Assembly: GCF_003885105.1 (NCBI RefSeq)
Contig: NZ_QWZQ01000001.1
Coordinates: 85,176 to 149,175, forward strand
Direction of reading: 5' to 3'
From: Lactiplantibacillus garii
Lineage (GTDB): Bacteria; Bacillota; Bacilli; Lactobacillales; Lactobacillaceae
DNA: 64,000 bases
A model generated the notes under the pieces. The model was not told the DNA's origin. It saw only the letters and a program-made list of their open reading frames with translations, and did no database searches. The translations under genes and the position numbers were made by a program. Positions 8,564 through 18,255 of the stretch are shown here, piece by piece; position 1 is the first letter of the stretch, and each line of letters opens with the position of its first letter.

Positions 8564-9541
8564 ATGGAAATCTTAATGCTGTTAGCACTAATTAGCGCCC
8601 TCATCTGGGTTGGCTGGCACGTTACGTTGCCGTCTGAACGTCAGCGCCACCGAAAATTATGGTTGCTTGCCGGACTGTTGCTATTGACGTTAGGGACGTT
8701 GGGCGGTTGTGGCAGTCCCACTTCTACCAAAACGCAAACCAGGCACGTGACCAAGACCCACTGGGTCACGCCCACCAACGACCACGAGTTGGCTTCTTTA
8801 AAATCTGCCAACTCCAGTTCCATGAGCAGTTTAAAGGCGGCAGCGACCAGCTTAGCTAAGCACCAAAAAAAGGTTGATCAATTAAAGGCTAAAAATCAAG
8901 CCGCGGGGGCAACCAAGCCAACTGCGGCCACGACCGTTAAAACGGGTAGTAATCCAAGCAACGCAGCGTTAGCTGATAAAACGTATGCGGGCCAACAAAC
9001 CGTGGCCGTTAACCATAACCAACCGGCGTTTAGTCGGAGTGACCTCGGTACGGGTCACGGGGCTTGGCAAAAATACGGCGCTCTCGATAACTTAAACCGG
9101 GCGACGGGCGCCGACGCCCTCCTCAACCAGTCGTTAATGCCCACAACCAAGCGGGAAGCTCTCAACGTGGACCCCACCGGCTGGCATAATAAACGAATCA
9201 GCAGCGGTTGGCTCTATAACCGCAGCCACCTGATTGGTTACCAACTAACCGGTCAAAATAACAACTGGAAAAATTTGATCACTGGAACCCGAAGCCTTAA
9301 CGATCCGGAAATGGTCACCTACGAAAACCAAGTGGCCGATTACCTCAAGGAAAACCCTAAGCACTACGTTCGCTATCAAGTTAAACCAATTTTTAAGGGT
9401 AACGAACTGTTAGCCCGGGGCGTTCAAATGCGGGGCCAATCCATCGGCGACAACCGCGTTAGTTTCAACGTTTATATTTTTAACGTTCAACCAGGCGTTA
9501 CTTTGAATTACAAAACTGGAACCAGTCGCATTAGCAATTAA
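8564..9541 (+). CDS. Membrane-anchored DNA/RNA non-specific endonuclease (EndA-like)
   Basis: This 325-residue protein has two N-terminal hydrophobic segments (about 1-18 and 29-48, the second ending in GGC, a possible lipobox). A Ser/Lys/Thr-rich linker follows to about 125, then a beta-beta-alpha-metal nuclease domain. The catalytic region reads YNRSHLIGYQLTG, with His in place of the DRGH core, and NLITGTRSLN supplies the metal-binding Asn, as in streptococcal DNA-entry nuclease EndA and related DNases. A strong GGGGGGG site precedes the ATG. It could degrade extracellular DNA or process DNA for uptake; the sequence does not decide. Confidence 0.87.
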   Translation: MEILMLLALISALIWVGWHVTLPSERQRHRKLWLLAGLLLLTLGTLGGCGSPTSTKTQTRHVTKTHWVTPTNDHELASLKSANSSSMSSLKAAATSLAKHQKKVDQLKAKNQAAGATKPTAATTVKTGSNPSNAALADKTYAGQQTVAVNHNQPAFSRSDLGTGHGAWQKYGALDNLNRATGADALLNQSLMPTTKREALNVDPTGWHNKRISSGWLYNRSHLIGYQLTGQNNNWKNLITGTRSLNDPEMVTYENQVADYLKENPKHYVRYQVKPIFKGNELLARGVQMRGQSIGDNRVSFNVYIFNVQPGVTLNYKTGTSRISN

Positions 9542-9545
9542 TCGC

Positions 9546-9593
9546 AAAATAGCCATTGAAGCGGTTGAAGTCCGGGTTCAATGGCTATTTTTT
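9546..9593 (+). terminator. Terminator of the nuclease operon
   Basis: Arms AAAATAGCCATTGAA (9546-9560) and TTCAATGGCTATTTT (9577-9591) pair fully and end in TTTTTT. Confidence 0.85.
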
Positions 9594-9596
9594 CGC

Positions 9597-9632
9597 AAAA
9601 AAAAGCGCACTCACCGAAGTGAGTGCGTTTTT
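9597..9632. terminator. Terminator of the rplJ-rplL operon (bidirectional)
   Basis: CGCACTCAC (9606-9614) pairs with GTGAGTGCG (9619-9627) with A/T tracts on both sides. It stops leftward transcription after rplL. Confidence 0.8.
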
Positions 9633-9657
9633 AGATGTCGTTCCTTTAAGTAAGAAA

Positions 9658-10026
9658 TTACTTAAGGGTAACCACACCACCAACTTCTTCAAGTTTAGCC
9701 TTGATATCGTTGGCTTCGTCTTCTGAAACGCCTTCCTTAACAACTGAAGGTACGTTGTCAACAAGACCCTTAGCGTCTTTCAAGCCAAGACCAGTGATGT
9801 CACGAACGGCCTTAATAGCCTTAACCTTTTGGTCGCCAGATTCAGTTAATTCAACATCGTATGAATCCTTAGCAGCGGCAGCGTCGCCACCAGCAGCGCC
9901 GGCTACGGCAACTGGAGCTGAAGCTGAGACATCGAATTCGTCTTCGATAGCCTTAACTAAGTCGTTTAAATCTGAAATTGAAGCTTCTTTTAATGAGTCG
10001 ATAATAGCATCTTTATCAAAAGCCAT
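9658..10026 (-). CDS. rplL: 50S ribosomal protein L7/L12
   Basis: The 122-residue product matches L7/L12 in length and layout: an N-terminal dimerisation region, an Ala/Gly hinge ([14 protein letters not shown], about 38-52) and a C-terminal factor-binding domain ([20 protein letters not shown]). It forms the stalk dimers on L10 that recruit translation factors. The ATG at 10026, behind GGAGG, is chosen over an upstream ORF start. It follows rplJ by 58 bp in the same operon. Confidence 0.97.
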   Translation of the reverse strand: MAFDKDAIIDSLKEASISDLNDLVKAIEDEFDVSASAPVAVAGAAGGDAAAAKDSYDVELTESGDQKVKAIKAVRDITGLGLKDAKGLVDNVPSVVKEGVSEDEANDIKAKLEEVGGVVTLK

Positions 10027-10084
10027 TTTGTGTTCCTCCATTTTGTATGAACTTATATTAGTTTTATTTTTTTACACCGACAGC

Positions 10085-10588
10085 CTAAGCTGCGTCTTCG
10101 TCGCCTTTTTCAGCAACCGCCTTAACAGCGTATGCAACGTTACGAACAGGTGCTTGTAACAAGTTGGCAATAGTAGCCAATAATTCTTCGCGTGATGGCA
10201 TCGTAGCGTATTCTTGAACAGTTTCAAGACTAGCAACTTTACCTTCGATAACGCCACCCTTAAGTTGTAAGGCATCGGCAGTTTTGGCGAAGTTAGCCAA
10301 GATTTTAGCAGGAGCAACTGGGTCTTCATCAGAGAAGGCAACGGCAGTAGGACCAGCAAAAACGGGCTTTAAGTCGTCGTAACCAGCTTTTTCAGCGGCA
10401 CGCACCATGATCTTGTTCTTGATAACGCGCATCTTAACACCGGCTTCACGTAATTGCTTACGTAAATCAGTTACTTGTTCAACAGTTAAACCACGGTAGT
10501 CAACCACAACGGCTGAAACGGCGTTCTTTAATTGTTCCGTAACTTCTTCGACTTCTTTTGCTTTAACAGCAATCGTTTCTTTACTCAA
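10085..10588 (-). CDS. rplJ: 50S ribosomal protein L10
   Basis: The 167-residue product has the L10 N terminus ([15 protein letters not shown]), the rRNA-binding globular domain ([20 protein letters not shown]) and the C-terminal helix that anchors L7/L12 dimers. The start is the TTG at 10588, 8 nt after GGAGG. The annotated upstream GTG would overlap the ribosome-binding site. Expression is controlled by the L10 leader just upstream. Confidence 0.96.
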   Translation of the reverse strand: MSKETIAVKAKEVEEVTEQLKNAVSAVVVDYRGLTVEQVTDLRKQLREAGVKMRVIKNKIMVRAAEKAGYDDLKPVFAGPTAVAFSDEDPVAPAKILANFAKTADALQLKGGVIEGKVASLETVQEYATMPSREELLATIANLLQAPVRNVAYAVKAVAEKGDEDAA

Positions 10589-10615
10589 CAGATTCACCTC
10601 CCAGAATTTTGGTTC

Positions 10616-10745
10616 AGGGATTTATAAAAAAATCCCTATGTCCACCAAGACATAGAGAAAAAACAATGTCCTCGGCAGGTAGATTAAGGCCAATGTGGCC
10701 GCCTGAGTCTTAGGTAGAGATATTACTTAACCTCTAGTAATCTAT
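10616..10745 (-). ncRNA. Ribosomal protein L10 leader with attenuator
   Basis: The rplA-rplJ gap holds the Firmicutes L10-leader pattern: on the minus strand a helical region with CCTGCCGAGGACA, followed by an attenuator hairpin (CTATGTCTTG/ACATAG) and a run of seven Ts just before rplJ. The L10-(L7/L12) complex binding this RNA is the known feedback mechanism. The boundaries are approximate. Confidence 0.75.
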
Positions 10746-10788
10746 CACAGATCACCTACGGGGTCAATTGTTTTCAGAAAATTAATCC

Positions 10789-11478
10789 TTAAAATGATGC
10801 TAAGTCAACCCGTACCGCTGGGGTAAAGGTTGAAGTAACAACCAAGTTTTGGATGAAAGTCCCACGTACTGAGGCTGGACGAGCTTTAACGATGACGTCT
10901 TCAATGGTCTTGAAGTTGCCAACTAACTTGTCAGTATCAAATGATACCTTGCCAACAGGAACGTGAACGTTACCGTCACGATCAGTCCGGTAAGTAACCT
11001 TACCAGCTTTTGAATCATTAACAGCCTTAGCAACGTCCATCGTAACCGTACCAGTCTTAGGGTTAGGCATTAACCCCTTAGGACCAAGCACCCGACCTAA
11101 ACGACCAACTTGGGCCATCATGTCTGGCGTTGCGATTGCGACGTCAAAGTCTAACCAACCGTCTTGGATCTTCTGAACTAAGTCAGCTTCACCAACAAAG
11201 TCAGCACCGGCTTCTTCAGCTTCTTTAGCCTTGTCACCCTTAGCAAAAACGATAACCGTTTGATCTTTACCAGTACCGTTAGGAAGGACAACCGCGCCAC
11301 GAAGTTGTTGGTCGGCTTGCTTTGTATCAACGTTTAATTTGAACGCAACTTCAACGGTTGCATCAAACTTTGCGAAATCCATTTTTTTGACCAAGTCTAC
11401 CGCTTCCGTTACATCGTAAGCTTTGTCACGATCAACGAGCTTAGCGGCGTCTTGGTATTGTTTACTTTTCTTTGCCAT
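10789..11478 (-). CDS. rplA: 50S ribosomal protein L1
   Basis: The 229-residue product shows the L1 signatures: the [20 protein letters not shown] stretch, then [14 protein letters not shown]. It builds the L1 stalk for E-site tRNA release and can repress its own rplK-rplA mRNA. It is downstream of rplK, with a GGAGG site 10 nt before the ATG. Confidence 0.97.
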   Translation of the reverse strand: MAKKSKQYQDAAKLVDRDKAYDVTEAVDLVKKMDFAKFDATVEVAFKLNVDTKQADQQLRGAVVLPNGTGKDQTVIVFAKGDKAKEAEEAGADFVGEADLVQKIQDGWLDFDVAIATPDMMAQVGRLGRVLGPKGLMPNPKTGTVTMDVAKAVNDSKAGKVTYRTDRDGNVHVPVGKVSFDTDKLVGNFKTIEDVIVKARPASVRGTFIQNLVVTSTFTPAVRVDLASF

Positions 11479-11578
11479 CTAAGTGTTTTCCTCCTTGCAA
11501 ATGTGGTTCAAACGGAGATTTCCTCCCACTTGACACATTCATTTTGATGAAGTGTCCGACGTACTCATCAGTATTGAA

Positions 11579-12004
11579 TTAGCCTTCGACAGTGAATCCC
11601 ATACTACGAGCAGTACCTTCGATCATGCGCATAGCTGCTTCAACGTCAGCTGCGTTTAGATCTTGCATTTTAGTTTCGGCGATTTGCTTAACTTGATCTT
11701 TGGTTACAGTTGCAACCTTCTTCGTGTTAGGTTCACCGGAACCACTTTCAACACCGGCAGCTTTCTTTAAAAGAACGGCAGCAGGTGGGGTCTTAGTGAT
11801 GAAGTCGAATGAACGATCTTCGTACACCGTGATCACAACGGGGATGATCATACCTGCTTGATCAGCAGTACGAGCATTAAAGTCCTTTGTGAATCCCATG
11901 ATATTGATACCTGCTTGACCTAAAGCTGGGCCAACTGGCGGAGCAGGTGTTGCTTTGCCCGCAGGAATTTGTAATTTAACAACGTTAGCTACTTTTTTAG
12001 CCAC
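11579..12004 (-). CDS. rplK: 50S ribosomal protein L11
   Basis: From the GTG at 12004 (8 nt after AAGGAGG) the product is 141 residues, exactly the usual L11 length. It has the proline-rich [21 protein letters not shown]-terminal segment and the C-terminal rRNA-binding domain ending RSMGFTVEG. It forms the GTPase-associated centre and is needed for RelA activation. The longer ORF start runs into the leader and is rejected. Confidence 0.97.
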   Translation of the reverse strand: MAKKVANVVKLQIPAGKATPAPPVGPALGQAGINIMGFTKDFNARTADQAGMIIPVVITVYEDRSFDFITKTPPAAVLLKKAAGVESGSGEPNTKKVATVTKDQVKQIAETKMQDLNAADVEAAMRMIEGTARSMGFTVEG

Positions 12005-12093
12005 GAGACATTCCTCCTTAGTCCGTGATGTGGTAAATGGAGCTGAGTTTTTGCTCCTCCCACGTAAACGTGCATACGTGACGCACAAATGAC

Positions 12094-12122
12094 ATTGTAG
12101 CATATCTATTTTTGACCAGCAA
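12094..12122 (-). promoter_or_regulatory. Promoter of rplK-rplA
   Basis: TTGCTG (12117-12122), a 17-bp spacer and TACAAT (12094-12099) on the minus strand overlap the end of the upstream hydrolase gene. The leader of about 85 nt contains a CACGTA/TACGTG hairpin and a GAGC/GCTC hairpin near the ribosome-binding site. Confidence 0.65.
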
Positions 12123-12993
12123 CCATTTTTGTGGAATCCGGGTACAAGAATTGAACGATTTGGCGATCCACCGCGTAGTTTTCGTGTAACCGGGAATGCC
12201 GGGCGTTTTTTCCGTGGACCACGAATTCCTGGTACTGATCAATGGCCGGTCGCAGTAAAAAGCGCAGGGACAACGCACTGTTAAGGGCGACCGCCCCGTC
12301 ACTTTGCGCCGCATCACCAATGTTACCGGCGATGTTTAAATAAGAAATCGTATTGGGTAACCGTTGCAACGTCCGTAAAAAATAATTATACACGGGCGTC
12401 GTCTGCGCCGGTCCGTCCTTCGTTAACGGATGGTTTTCAATCGGGTAGGTATTCTGACCCACTTCACTATCGTTAAAGGGGGCCCCAATCGTCACGACCT
12501 TGCGTACTTCCGGTAAATTGACCAGTTTAGCCGCGGTAGTCAGGTACTGGAACAGGACCACCCCACCCATCGAATGAGCAACTAAGTTAATCGTTTGAAC
12601 GTGTTCGTGGGCAATCAGGTACTGCACTACGGCTAAAATACCGTTAGCCTGTTGGCGCACCGCGACCCGCGGCGTAGCAAAAATAACTTGGACCATTGGA
12701 CGATACGGGTCCAAGTGACCGGTCACGTGCGGCTGATTATGCCGATCAACCATGACCACCAGCGATTTATTCGCAATGCCACCGGTCACAAACCGTTGCA
12801 GCATCCCGCCAAACGAGAACCGGTTTCCGGCATACCCTGGAATAAATAGTGTGACCGCACCGTCATCCGCGCAAGTCGCTTCCGGAACGTGTTTTAAGTG
12901 TTGGGGCCGGCCGTACTGCCAAAACTTGACCCCGATACGTGCCAGAATTCCAAGAATCAAAACGCCGATGATGATTAAAATCATTTCTGCCAA
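12106..12993 (-). CDS. Alpha/beta hydrolase (DUF915-like), membrane-anchored
   Basis: This 295-residue protein has an N-terminal hydrophobic anchor (about 4-22). The hydrolase fold shows [16 protein letters not shown] (oxyanion region) and the nucleophile elbow NLVAHSMGG, with a likely catalytic His near the C terminus in [13 protein letters not shown]. Such proteins are called cell-surface hydrolases in lactobacilli, and their substrate is unknown. It sits between nusG and rplK, splitting a normally contiguous block. The start is uncertain: TTG at 12993 or ATG at 12984. Confidence 0.8.
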   Translation of the reverse strand: MAEMILIIIGVLILGILARIGVKFWQYGRPQHLKHVPEATCADDGAVTLFIPGYAGNRFSFGGMLQRFVTGGIANKSLVVMVDRHNQPHVTGHLDPYRPMVQVIFATPRVAVRQQANGILAVVQYLIAHEHVQTINLVAHSMGGVVLFQYLTTAAKLVNLPEVRKVVTIGAPFNDSEVGQNTYPIENHPLTKDGPAQTTPVYNYFLRTLQRLPNTISYLNIAGNIGDAAQSDGAVALNSALSLRFLLRPAIDQYQEFVVHGKNARHSRLHENYAVDRQIVQFLYPDSTKMVAGQK

Positions 12994-13032
12994 GGTGGCC
13001 CACCAGCTTACTTAATAGTTTTGTCCGACAAC

Positions 13033-13581
13033 CTACTTAATTTCATCAACTTGGTCAAAGTCTAATTCGGTACTAGTTTCGCGACCGAACATGTTGATGT
13101 TGACCTTTAACTTCATCTTTTCGTTGTCGATTTCCGTGATTTCACCAGAAAGACCGGAGAACGCCCCGTCAATGATGGTAACCTGTTCGCCAACTTCGAC
13201 GTTTAATTCAGCGTGCCGGGCACTCATCCCTAATTGATGCAGAATTTGTTCCGCTTCTTCTGGCAACAACGGCGTTGGTTTACTCCCTTGGCCGTGAGAC
13301 CCTAAGAAACCGGTAACGCCGGGCGTGTTCCGCACAATGTACCAAGCTTGGTCGGTCATGACCATTTCAACTAACACGTAGCCGGGGAAAACTTTCTTCA
13401 TTTCAACTTTATCTTTCCCATTTTTAACTTCGTGGGCTTCTTCTTCAGGAACGACCACGCGGAAAATATTGTCTTCCATGCCCATTGACTGGACCCGGGA
13501 TTCCAAGTTAGAACTAACTTTGTTTTCGTAACCAGCGTAAGTATGTAAGACATACCACTTTTTTTCTACAGATTCGACCAT
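13033..13581 (-). CDS. nusG: Transcription termination/antitermination factor NusG
   Basis: The 182-residue product contains the NGN domain (KKWYVLHTYAGYENKV ... FPGYVLVEM ... NTPGVTGFLG) and a C-terminal KOW domain (VTIIDGAFSGLSGEI). NusG binds RNA polymerase and links transcription to other factors. It has its own promoter and a leader hairpin 3' of secE. An AAAGGAG site precedes the ATG. Confidence 0.97.
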   Translation of the reverse strand: MVESVEKKWYVLHTYAGYENKVSSNLESRVQSMGMEDNIFRVVVPEEEAHEVKNGKDKVEMKKVFPGYVLVEMVMTDQAWYIVRNTPGVTGFLGSHGQGSKPTPLLPEEAEQILHQLGMSARHAELNVEVGEQVTIIDGAFSGLSGEITEIDNEKMKLKVNINMFGRETSTELDFDQVDEIK

Positions 13582-13614
13582 GATTGAACTCCTTTAACCT
13601 TGTTTTGGGTAAAA

Positions 13615-13665
13615 TAAAAAAACCTCGTCAAGACGAAGTTTTCTCTCAATAAATCCATTATACCA
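13615..13665 (-). promoter_or_regulatory. nusG promoter (extended -10) and leader terminator hairpin
   Basis: On the minus strand TGGTATAAT (13657-13665) is an extended -10. Immediately downstream GAC/GTC arms (13621-13640) form a short hairpin followed by seven Ts (about 13615-13621). The arrangement looks like an attenuator or the secE terminator placed inside the nusG leader. Confidence 0.55.
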
Positions 13666-13685
13666 AATTGCCGACTAAAAAACCA

Positions 13686-13871
13686 TTAATGTAATGTGGT
13701 CAGCGTCTGCAATAAGAGTTGAATGATCCAATCAAACAAAGCGAAGAACGCCACGAAGAACAGGGACGTTGAAATAACCGTCCACGAGTCCCGCCGGTTT
13801 TCCCGCCAAGTTGGCCAGGTCACTTTTTTCATTTCATGGCCAACTTGACCAAAGAATTTAAACAAGCGCAT
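13686..13871 (-). CDS. secE: Preprotein translocase subunit SecE
   Basis: The 61-residue product has a cytosolic amphipathic N terminus containing the SecE signature EMKKVTWPTWRE, and one C-terminal transmembrane helix (about 30-55). It is part of the SecYEG channel. It lies between rpmG and nusG, the conserved position. Confidence 0.95.
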   Translation of the reverse strand: MRLFKFFGQVGHEMKKVTWPTWRENRRDSWTVISTSLFFVAFFALFDWIIQLLLQTLTTLH

Positions 13872-13882
13872 GCTTTAACCCC

Positions 13883-14032
13883 CTACCGCGTTTCACGATG
13901 AAGTGTATGTTTTCCACAATATTTACAAAATTTCTTAACTTCTAAGCGGTTAGTCCGATTTGGATTGGCGTCCACCGTGTAGTTTCGCGAACCACAAACG
14001 GTACAAGCCAGTGCAACTTTTTTCTGAGCCAT
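13883..14032 (-). CDS. rpmG: 50S ribosomal protein L33
   Basis: This is a 49-residue ORF too short for many gene finders. It has two CxxC pairs ([10 protein letters not shown] and [13 protein letters not shown]), so it is the zinc-binding (C+) form of L33. A GGAGG site lies 8 nt before the ATG. It sits just upstream of secE, its standard place. Confidence 0.95.
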   Translation of the reverse strand: MAQKKVALACTVCGSRNYTVDANPNRTNRLEVKKFCKYCGKHTLHRETR

Positions 14033-14093
14033 CGTCAAAACCTCCATAATAAATCAGGTTTAACAGTAGCATGGAATTTTTCGAATGTCAATT

Positions 14094-14657
14094 TCACGCC
14101 TGACTCCGTAGCAGGAGCCGCAATTTACGCCGGCACCGGTCAGCTGCGTTGGTGACCGGTGCTAGTTCCACTTGCAGCATCGTTGCGATCCCCTGGGGCG
14201 TCATCCCCGTTAACATTGCTGCAAAGACCTGCCCCTCAAACTGGGAACAAAGCTGTCCAAACTCACTTAAGCGGTCGTGAACGTAAACCACGTCGACCGC
14301 CGACAACGTGGTCACTAACGCGTCACTCAAGACGTCCTCTTCCTCATCGTCTAAGGACAATACTTCCTGTTCGGGACGCCGTTTTTTGGCTTGGGACCGG
14401 CGAATCAAATCAATAATCTGGTTATTAAGCAGTAACCGGTAAAACGACCCAAAACTGCAGGGTTGCGCCACGTCGTACTGCTGGGCCGCCCGGTGAATCG
14501 CAATCCGGGCTTCCTGTAACCAATCGTCATCATCAAAATTACGAATGAAATACTGGCGCCTTAACTTTAAAACTACTGGCAAATATTGATCAGCTAAACG
14601 GATAATACTGTAATCGTCACCTTGTGCTGCCAACGCAATCAATTGCTGCTCGTTCAA
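14094..14657 (-). CDS. Alternative sigma-70-family factor (SigH/ComX-like)
   Basis: The 187-residue product starts at a TTG (14657) 8 nt after GAGG. It has sigma region 2 (DDYSIIRLADQYLPVVLKLR ... DDDWLQEARIAIHRAAQQYD ... GSFYRLLLNNQIIDLIRRSQAKKRR) and a weak C-terminal region 4 (TPQGIATMLQVELAPVTNAADRCRRKLR). Its place between rae1/yacP and rpmG is that of sigH/sigX in Bacillales and lactobacilli, where it is linked to competence genes. Whether it drives competence here is inference. Confidence 0.82.
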   Translation of the reverse strand: MNEQQLIALAAQGDDYSIIRLADQYLPVVLKLRRQYFIRNFDDDDWLQEARIAIHRAAQQYDVAQPCSFGSFYRLLLNNQIIDLIRRSQAKKRRPEQEVLSLDDEEEDVLSDALVTTLSAVDVVYVHDRLSEFGQLCSQFEGQVFAAMLTGMTPQGIATMLQVELAPVTNAADRCRRKLRLLLRSQA

Positions 14658-14847
14658 ATGGCATTCCTCGTTTCTGTAATTTCCAGAAACCGCACCCCAA
14701 TGAATCTGTAACCCCAATATACAGGGGCTTTTTCAGCAGCACAAGCGAACGAACGTTTTTATTTCATACTAAAAACCAATGTACCAATTAATTAATTTGG
14801 TGTTATTAACATGCTCGTTATAACGTGCCGGTTACCACCATATAAGA

Positions 14848-15393
14848 CTATTTATGATGGTGTTTAACGTGGTCGCGTTCCAAACGTTCTCGATACTGGT
14901 TCAATTCTGACAATTGATCGGCGTTCCACGGTGATTTGCGCACGGAGCCTAAGTCCTGAGTTCGAACGGCCGCGTGGCGCACTTCCTTTAACGCGTCGTG
15001 GACCCGTTTACGGAGCTCTAAGGCCGGCACGCGTAAGGCCCCCTCAGAAAAGATGACCCACTGTTCGGCCTGATCACTAGTAGCGACCGTCACTTGCAAG
15101 ACCCGTGACTGCTTATCGGCCGCGTACTTTTCAATGTAGCTATCCGCCGTTTGGTCCTTACTTGTCCAGACGATTTCTAAATCAGCCTGCCGGTAGCTTT
15201 TGGAATTGCCCGGAACGTACATTGCGTCAAAAATCAGGCTAATATTGAGACCCGTGATTTTTTTATACTCCGTTAAAACGTTGATCAGCTCATCCCGGGC
15301 TTCAGGGAGCCGACCAGCCTGTTTTAACCGCGCAAGTTCCGGCCAATTACCAATCATATTATATGCATCTACGATTAATAATTGTTGTTTCAT
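14848..15393 (-). CDS. rae1: NYN-domain ribosome-dependent mRNA endonuclease (Rae1/YacP)
   Basis: The 181-residue product has a PIN-like NYN domain with acidic residues in LIVDAYNMIG (Asp9), LIFDAMYVPG, TADSYIEKY and VATSDQAEQ. The B. subtilis homologue cleaves mRNA in the ribosomal A site. It follows rlmB with a 3-bp gap, in the conserved cysS-mrnC-rlmB-yacP series. Confidence 0.9.
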   Translation of the reverse strand: MKQQLLIVDAYNMIGNWPELARLKQAGRLPEARDELINVLTEYKKITGLNISLIFDAMYVPGNSKSYRQADLEIVWTSKDQTADSYIEKYAADKQSRVLQVTVATSDQAEQWVIFSEGALRVPALELRKRVHDALKEVRHAAVRTQDLGSVRKSPWNADQLSELNQYRERLERDHVKHHHK

Positions 15394-15396
15394 CGT

Positions 15397-16170
15397 TTAT
15401 TTTCCAAGTGGGTGCCGGGACGTGAAGCCTTGATAGATCAGTAAGCTGGCTGCCACGCTGGCGTTCAAACTTTGAACGTGCCCAACCATCGGAATTGTCA
15501 GCATTTCATCAACGCTCTTCTTCAAGAGCGGCGAAATACCTTTACCTTCGTTCCCAATGATCAAACCAACCGCACCGGATGCGTCCCACTGCCGATAATC
15601 GGTCCCGTTCATATCGGTCCCGAAAATCCATAGTCCGGCCGTTTGTAGCTGTTTGACCGTCTGAACTAAGTTAGTGACCCGGGCGACCTTGACGTGTTCG
15701 ATGGCCCCGGTTGACGTTTTAGCAACCGTACTGGTTAAACCAACCGCCCGGCGTTTGGGAATAATGATTCCGTGAACGCCGGCCGCGTCGGCGGTCCGCA
15801 TAATTGATCCCAAGTTATGGGGATCTTCAATGTTATCGAGGATCAGGAAAAACGGGGCTTCGTCCTTCTCCTTAGCAACGGCAAATAAGTCGTCAATCGT
15901 TGCGTATTCAAAGGCGGCCACCCCGACGGCGACCCCCTGGTGGTTAGCGTTATCGGTCAGCCGGTCGAGTTTTTGTTTCGGGACGTACTGAACAATTAAG
16001 TTGCGCTTCTTGGCAATCTTAGCGATATCGTTTAAGACGTCCGCCTGTAACCCACTCTGAATAAAGACCTTATTGATCTGCTGGTCGCTCTTAATAGCGG
16101 CCATGGCCGGATGCCGGCCAATCACAAAGTCCCCGGTCTCCTGCGTTTGGTTTCGTTCATTATTTGACAC
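15397..16170 (-). CDS. rlmB: 23S rRNA (guanosine-2'-O)-methyltransferase, SpoU/TrmH family
   Basis: From the GTG at 16170 (after GGGAGG) the product is 257 residues. An N-terminal L30e-like substrate-binding domain ([14 protein letters not shown] ... [15 protein letters not shown]) is followed by the SPOUT knot domain with [30 protein letters not shown] and [14 protein letters not shown]. It methylates a guanosine of 23S rRNA. The start overlaps the 3' end of mrnC by 11 bp. Confidence 0.93.
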   Translation of the reverse strand: MSNNERNQTQETGDFVIGRHPAMAAIKSDQQINKVFIQSGLQADVLNDIAKIAKKRNLIVQYVPKQKLDRLTDNANHQGVAVGVAAFEYATIDDLFAVAKEKDEAPFFLILDNIEDPHNLGSIMRTADAAGVHGIIIPKRRAVGLTSTVAKTSTGAIEHVKVARVTNLVQTVKQLQTAGLWIFGTDMNGTDYRQWDASGAVGLIIGNEGKGISPLLKKSVDEMLTIPMVGHVQSLNASVAASLLIYQGFTSRHPLGK

Positions 16171-16570
16171 TTGAAATCCTCCCTTCATCAACTTGTTGTA
16201 TACACCAGTTCGCGAGTTCCGCGATGCGGTCCGTTTGTTTCGTGAGTTGCAAATAACCAAAGACCGCTTCAAACCCGGTTGAGACCCGGTACGTGAGTAC
16301 GTCGGTATGTTTCGCTGACGTGTGGCTCTTGGCATTACGACCACGTTTAAACACGTCGGTCTCCGTGTCCGTCAACACGTCGTCGGCCTGCATTCGTTCG
16401 ATCAGCGCGGCCTGCGCCTTAGCTGAAACGTAGTGCGTCGCGTGGTGGTGTAACTTTGTGGGTTTAGTATACCCAATTTCAATCAAATGTTGGCGAATAA
16501 ACGGTTCGTACACCGCGTCACCGAGGTACGCGAGGGCGATTCCGTTTAATTGCTGATAATCAACTTGCAT
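16160..16570 (-). CDS. mrnC: Mini-ribonuclease III
   Basis: The 136-residue product is an RNase III catalytic domain without a dsRNA-binding domain. The signature reads [21 protein letters not shown], with acidic metal ligands, and GRNAKSH. It matures 23S rRNA ends. It lies 2 bp from cysS and overlaps rlmB, so these genes are translationally coupled. Confidence 0.94.
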   Translation of the reverse strand: MQVDYQQLNGIALAYLGDAVYEPFIRQHLIEIGYTKPTKLHHHATHYVSAKAQAALIERMQADDVLTDTETDVFKRGRNAKSHTSAKHTDVLTYRVSTGFEAVFGYLQLTKQTDRIAELANWCIQQVDEGRISSVK

Positions 16571-16571
16571 A

Positions 16572-17984
16572 TTATTCCTTTCTGAACCGAACCCCTTGGG
16601 GCGTATCTTCTAAAATAATCCCCTGGGCCTTTAAATCATCACGAATCTGGTCAGCCTTGGCAAAGTCTTTTGCCTTGCGCGCGGCTTGTCGGTCATCGAT
16701 CAAGGCTTGAATATCCGCGTCCGCCAATTCATTAGCGGGAGCTTCAAGCTTAACCCCGAAGACACTTGCCAGTTCGGCCAACGTCGTCGTTAGCTTCGTT
16801 AACGTTTGTTCGTGGACCGTTGTTTGAGCGGCGTAAACGTTGGCCAACTTAGCAAGTTCGTACACGGCGGCAATCCCATTTTGCACGTTAAAATCGTCGT
16901 TCATCGCGTTGACGAAGTTGCCTTTAAGTGCCTGTAACTGCGCTAATACGTCCGCATCGCTCCCCGCTTGAGCATCCGTTAACCGGAAGCTTAAGTTGCG
17001 GTACGCGTTTTGCAGTTTGCTTAAGTTATTAGCCGCCTCGTCCAAGTTTCCTTGAGTATACTGGATTGGTCGCCGGTACTGGGTCGTTGCCATGAAGAAA
17101 CGGAGGACCTGGGGATCGATTTTTTTAATAATATCATGAACGGTCACAAAGTTGCCGAGTGACTTGCTCATTTTTTCGTTGTCGTCCCCAACGGTTACAA
17201 AGCCGTTGTGCAACCAGTAGTTGGCAAATTTCTGACCGGTCTTGGCCTCACTTTGCGCAATCTCGTTTTCGTGGTGTGGAAACTCCAAGTCCTGACCACC
17301 ACCATGAATATCAAAGGTATCACCCAGGTACTTCGTCGACATGACGGAGCATTCAATGTGCCAACCCGGACGTCCGGCACCCCACGGGGAGTCCCAGGAA
17401 ATTTCTCCCGGCTTGGCGGCTTTCCAGAGGGCAAAATCAATTGGATCTTCCTTACGGTCGGTTTCCTCGTCGGCAGTGTGCTGACTAGCCCCGACTTCCA
17501 AGTCGTCAATTCGTTGATCAGACAATTGCCCGTACTTCTTGAATTTCCGGGCGCGGTAGTACACGTCGCCGGCGGATTCATAGGCGTAGCCCTTATCAAT
17601 TAGCACTTTCACAAAATCAATAATTTCCGGAATGTTTTCCGACGCGCGCGGGTGAGCGGTAGCTGGTTCAATGTTAACCGCGGCGGTGTCTTCCATAAAG
17701 GCCTTAATAAAGCGGTCGGCTACCTTGGGCACCGTGGTATGGTCCGCGGCGGCGCGCTTAATCAACTTGTCATCTACGTCGGTAAAGTTAGAAACGTAAT
17801 CGACGTGGTAGCCTAAATATTCAAAGTAGCGCCGAATCGTATCAAACGCAATGGCGGAACGGGCATTCCCGATATGAATGTAGTTATAGACGGTCGGTCC
17901 ACAAACGTACATTTTAACAACTCCGGGAGTCAGTGGTTTGAACGGTTCCTTTTGACGCGTTAGCGTATTAAAAACATTTAACAT
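16572..17984 (-). CDS. cysS: Cysteinyl-tRNA synthetase
   Basis: The 470-residue class I synthetase has the HIGH motif as YIHIGNARS (about residue 36), KMSKS as EKMSKSLGN (about 268), and zinc ligands including Cys28 (VCGPTVYN), [10 protein letters not shown] and HHENE. It charges tRNA-Cys. A strong AAAGGAG site precedes the ATG. A T-box leader is found about 270 bp upstream. Confidence 0.97.
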   Translation of the reverse strand: MLNVFNTLTRQKEPFKPLTPGVVKMYVCGPTVYNYIHIGNARSAIAFDTIRRYFEYLGYHVDYVSNFTDVDDKLIKRAAADHTTVPKVADRFIKAFMEDTAAVNIEPATAHPRASENIPEIIDFVKVLIDKGYAYESAGDVYYRARKFKKYGQLSDQRIDDLEVGASQHTADEETDRKEDPIDFALWKAAKPGEISWDSPWGAGRPGWHIECSVMSTKYLGDTFDIHGGGQDLEFPHHENEIAQSEAKTGQKFANYWLHNGFVTVGDDNEKMSKSLGNFVTVHDIIKKIDPQVLRFFMATTQYRRPIQYTQGNLDEAANNLSKLQNAYRNLSFRLTDAQAGSDADVLAQLQALKGNFVNAMNDDFNVQNGIAAVYELAKLANVYAAQTTVHEQTLTKLTTTLAELASVFGVKLEAPANELADADIQALIDDRQAARKAKDFAKADQIRDDLKAQGIILEDTPQGVRFRKE

Positions 17985-18255
17985 GCAGTGGCACTCCTTT
18001 CCATTTCACAATTGCTTTGTTGCTAGTTTACCATGTTCTACCCACGGGTGAAATTGGGACCCGGTTGGTTCACACTTTAAAATTTACTAATAATTGGCCA
18101 GATCACTTAAATCTGTCGCAATTAATCAACCTTAAAATCAACCTTAAACTAAACGGCGTGGATGGATTTTAAATCAGTGCGACTTGTCGCCTTTCAGCGC
18201 CAATCAAGCGACGGCATCATTCCACTCGTCAGACTATTGCGGCTCATTTTTCCGT
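17985..18255 (-). promoter_or_regulatory. Long untranslated stretch between T-box terminator and cysS
   Basis: I see no ORF in these 271 bp. A possible secondary promoter close to cysS reads TTCACC, 16 bp, TAAACT (minus strand, near 18030-18060). If real, cysS would have basal expression independent of the T-box. Confidence 0.35.

Noticed and set aside
10072..10359. Leucine-rich minus-strand ORF inside rplJ
   Set aside because: It is a shifted frame of the ribosomal protein L10 gene with no start signal.
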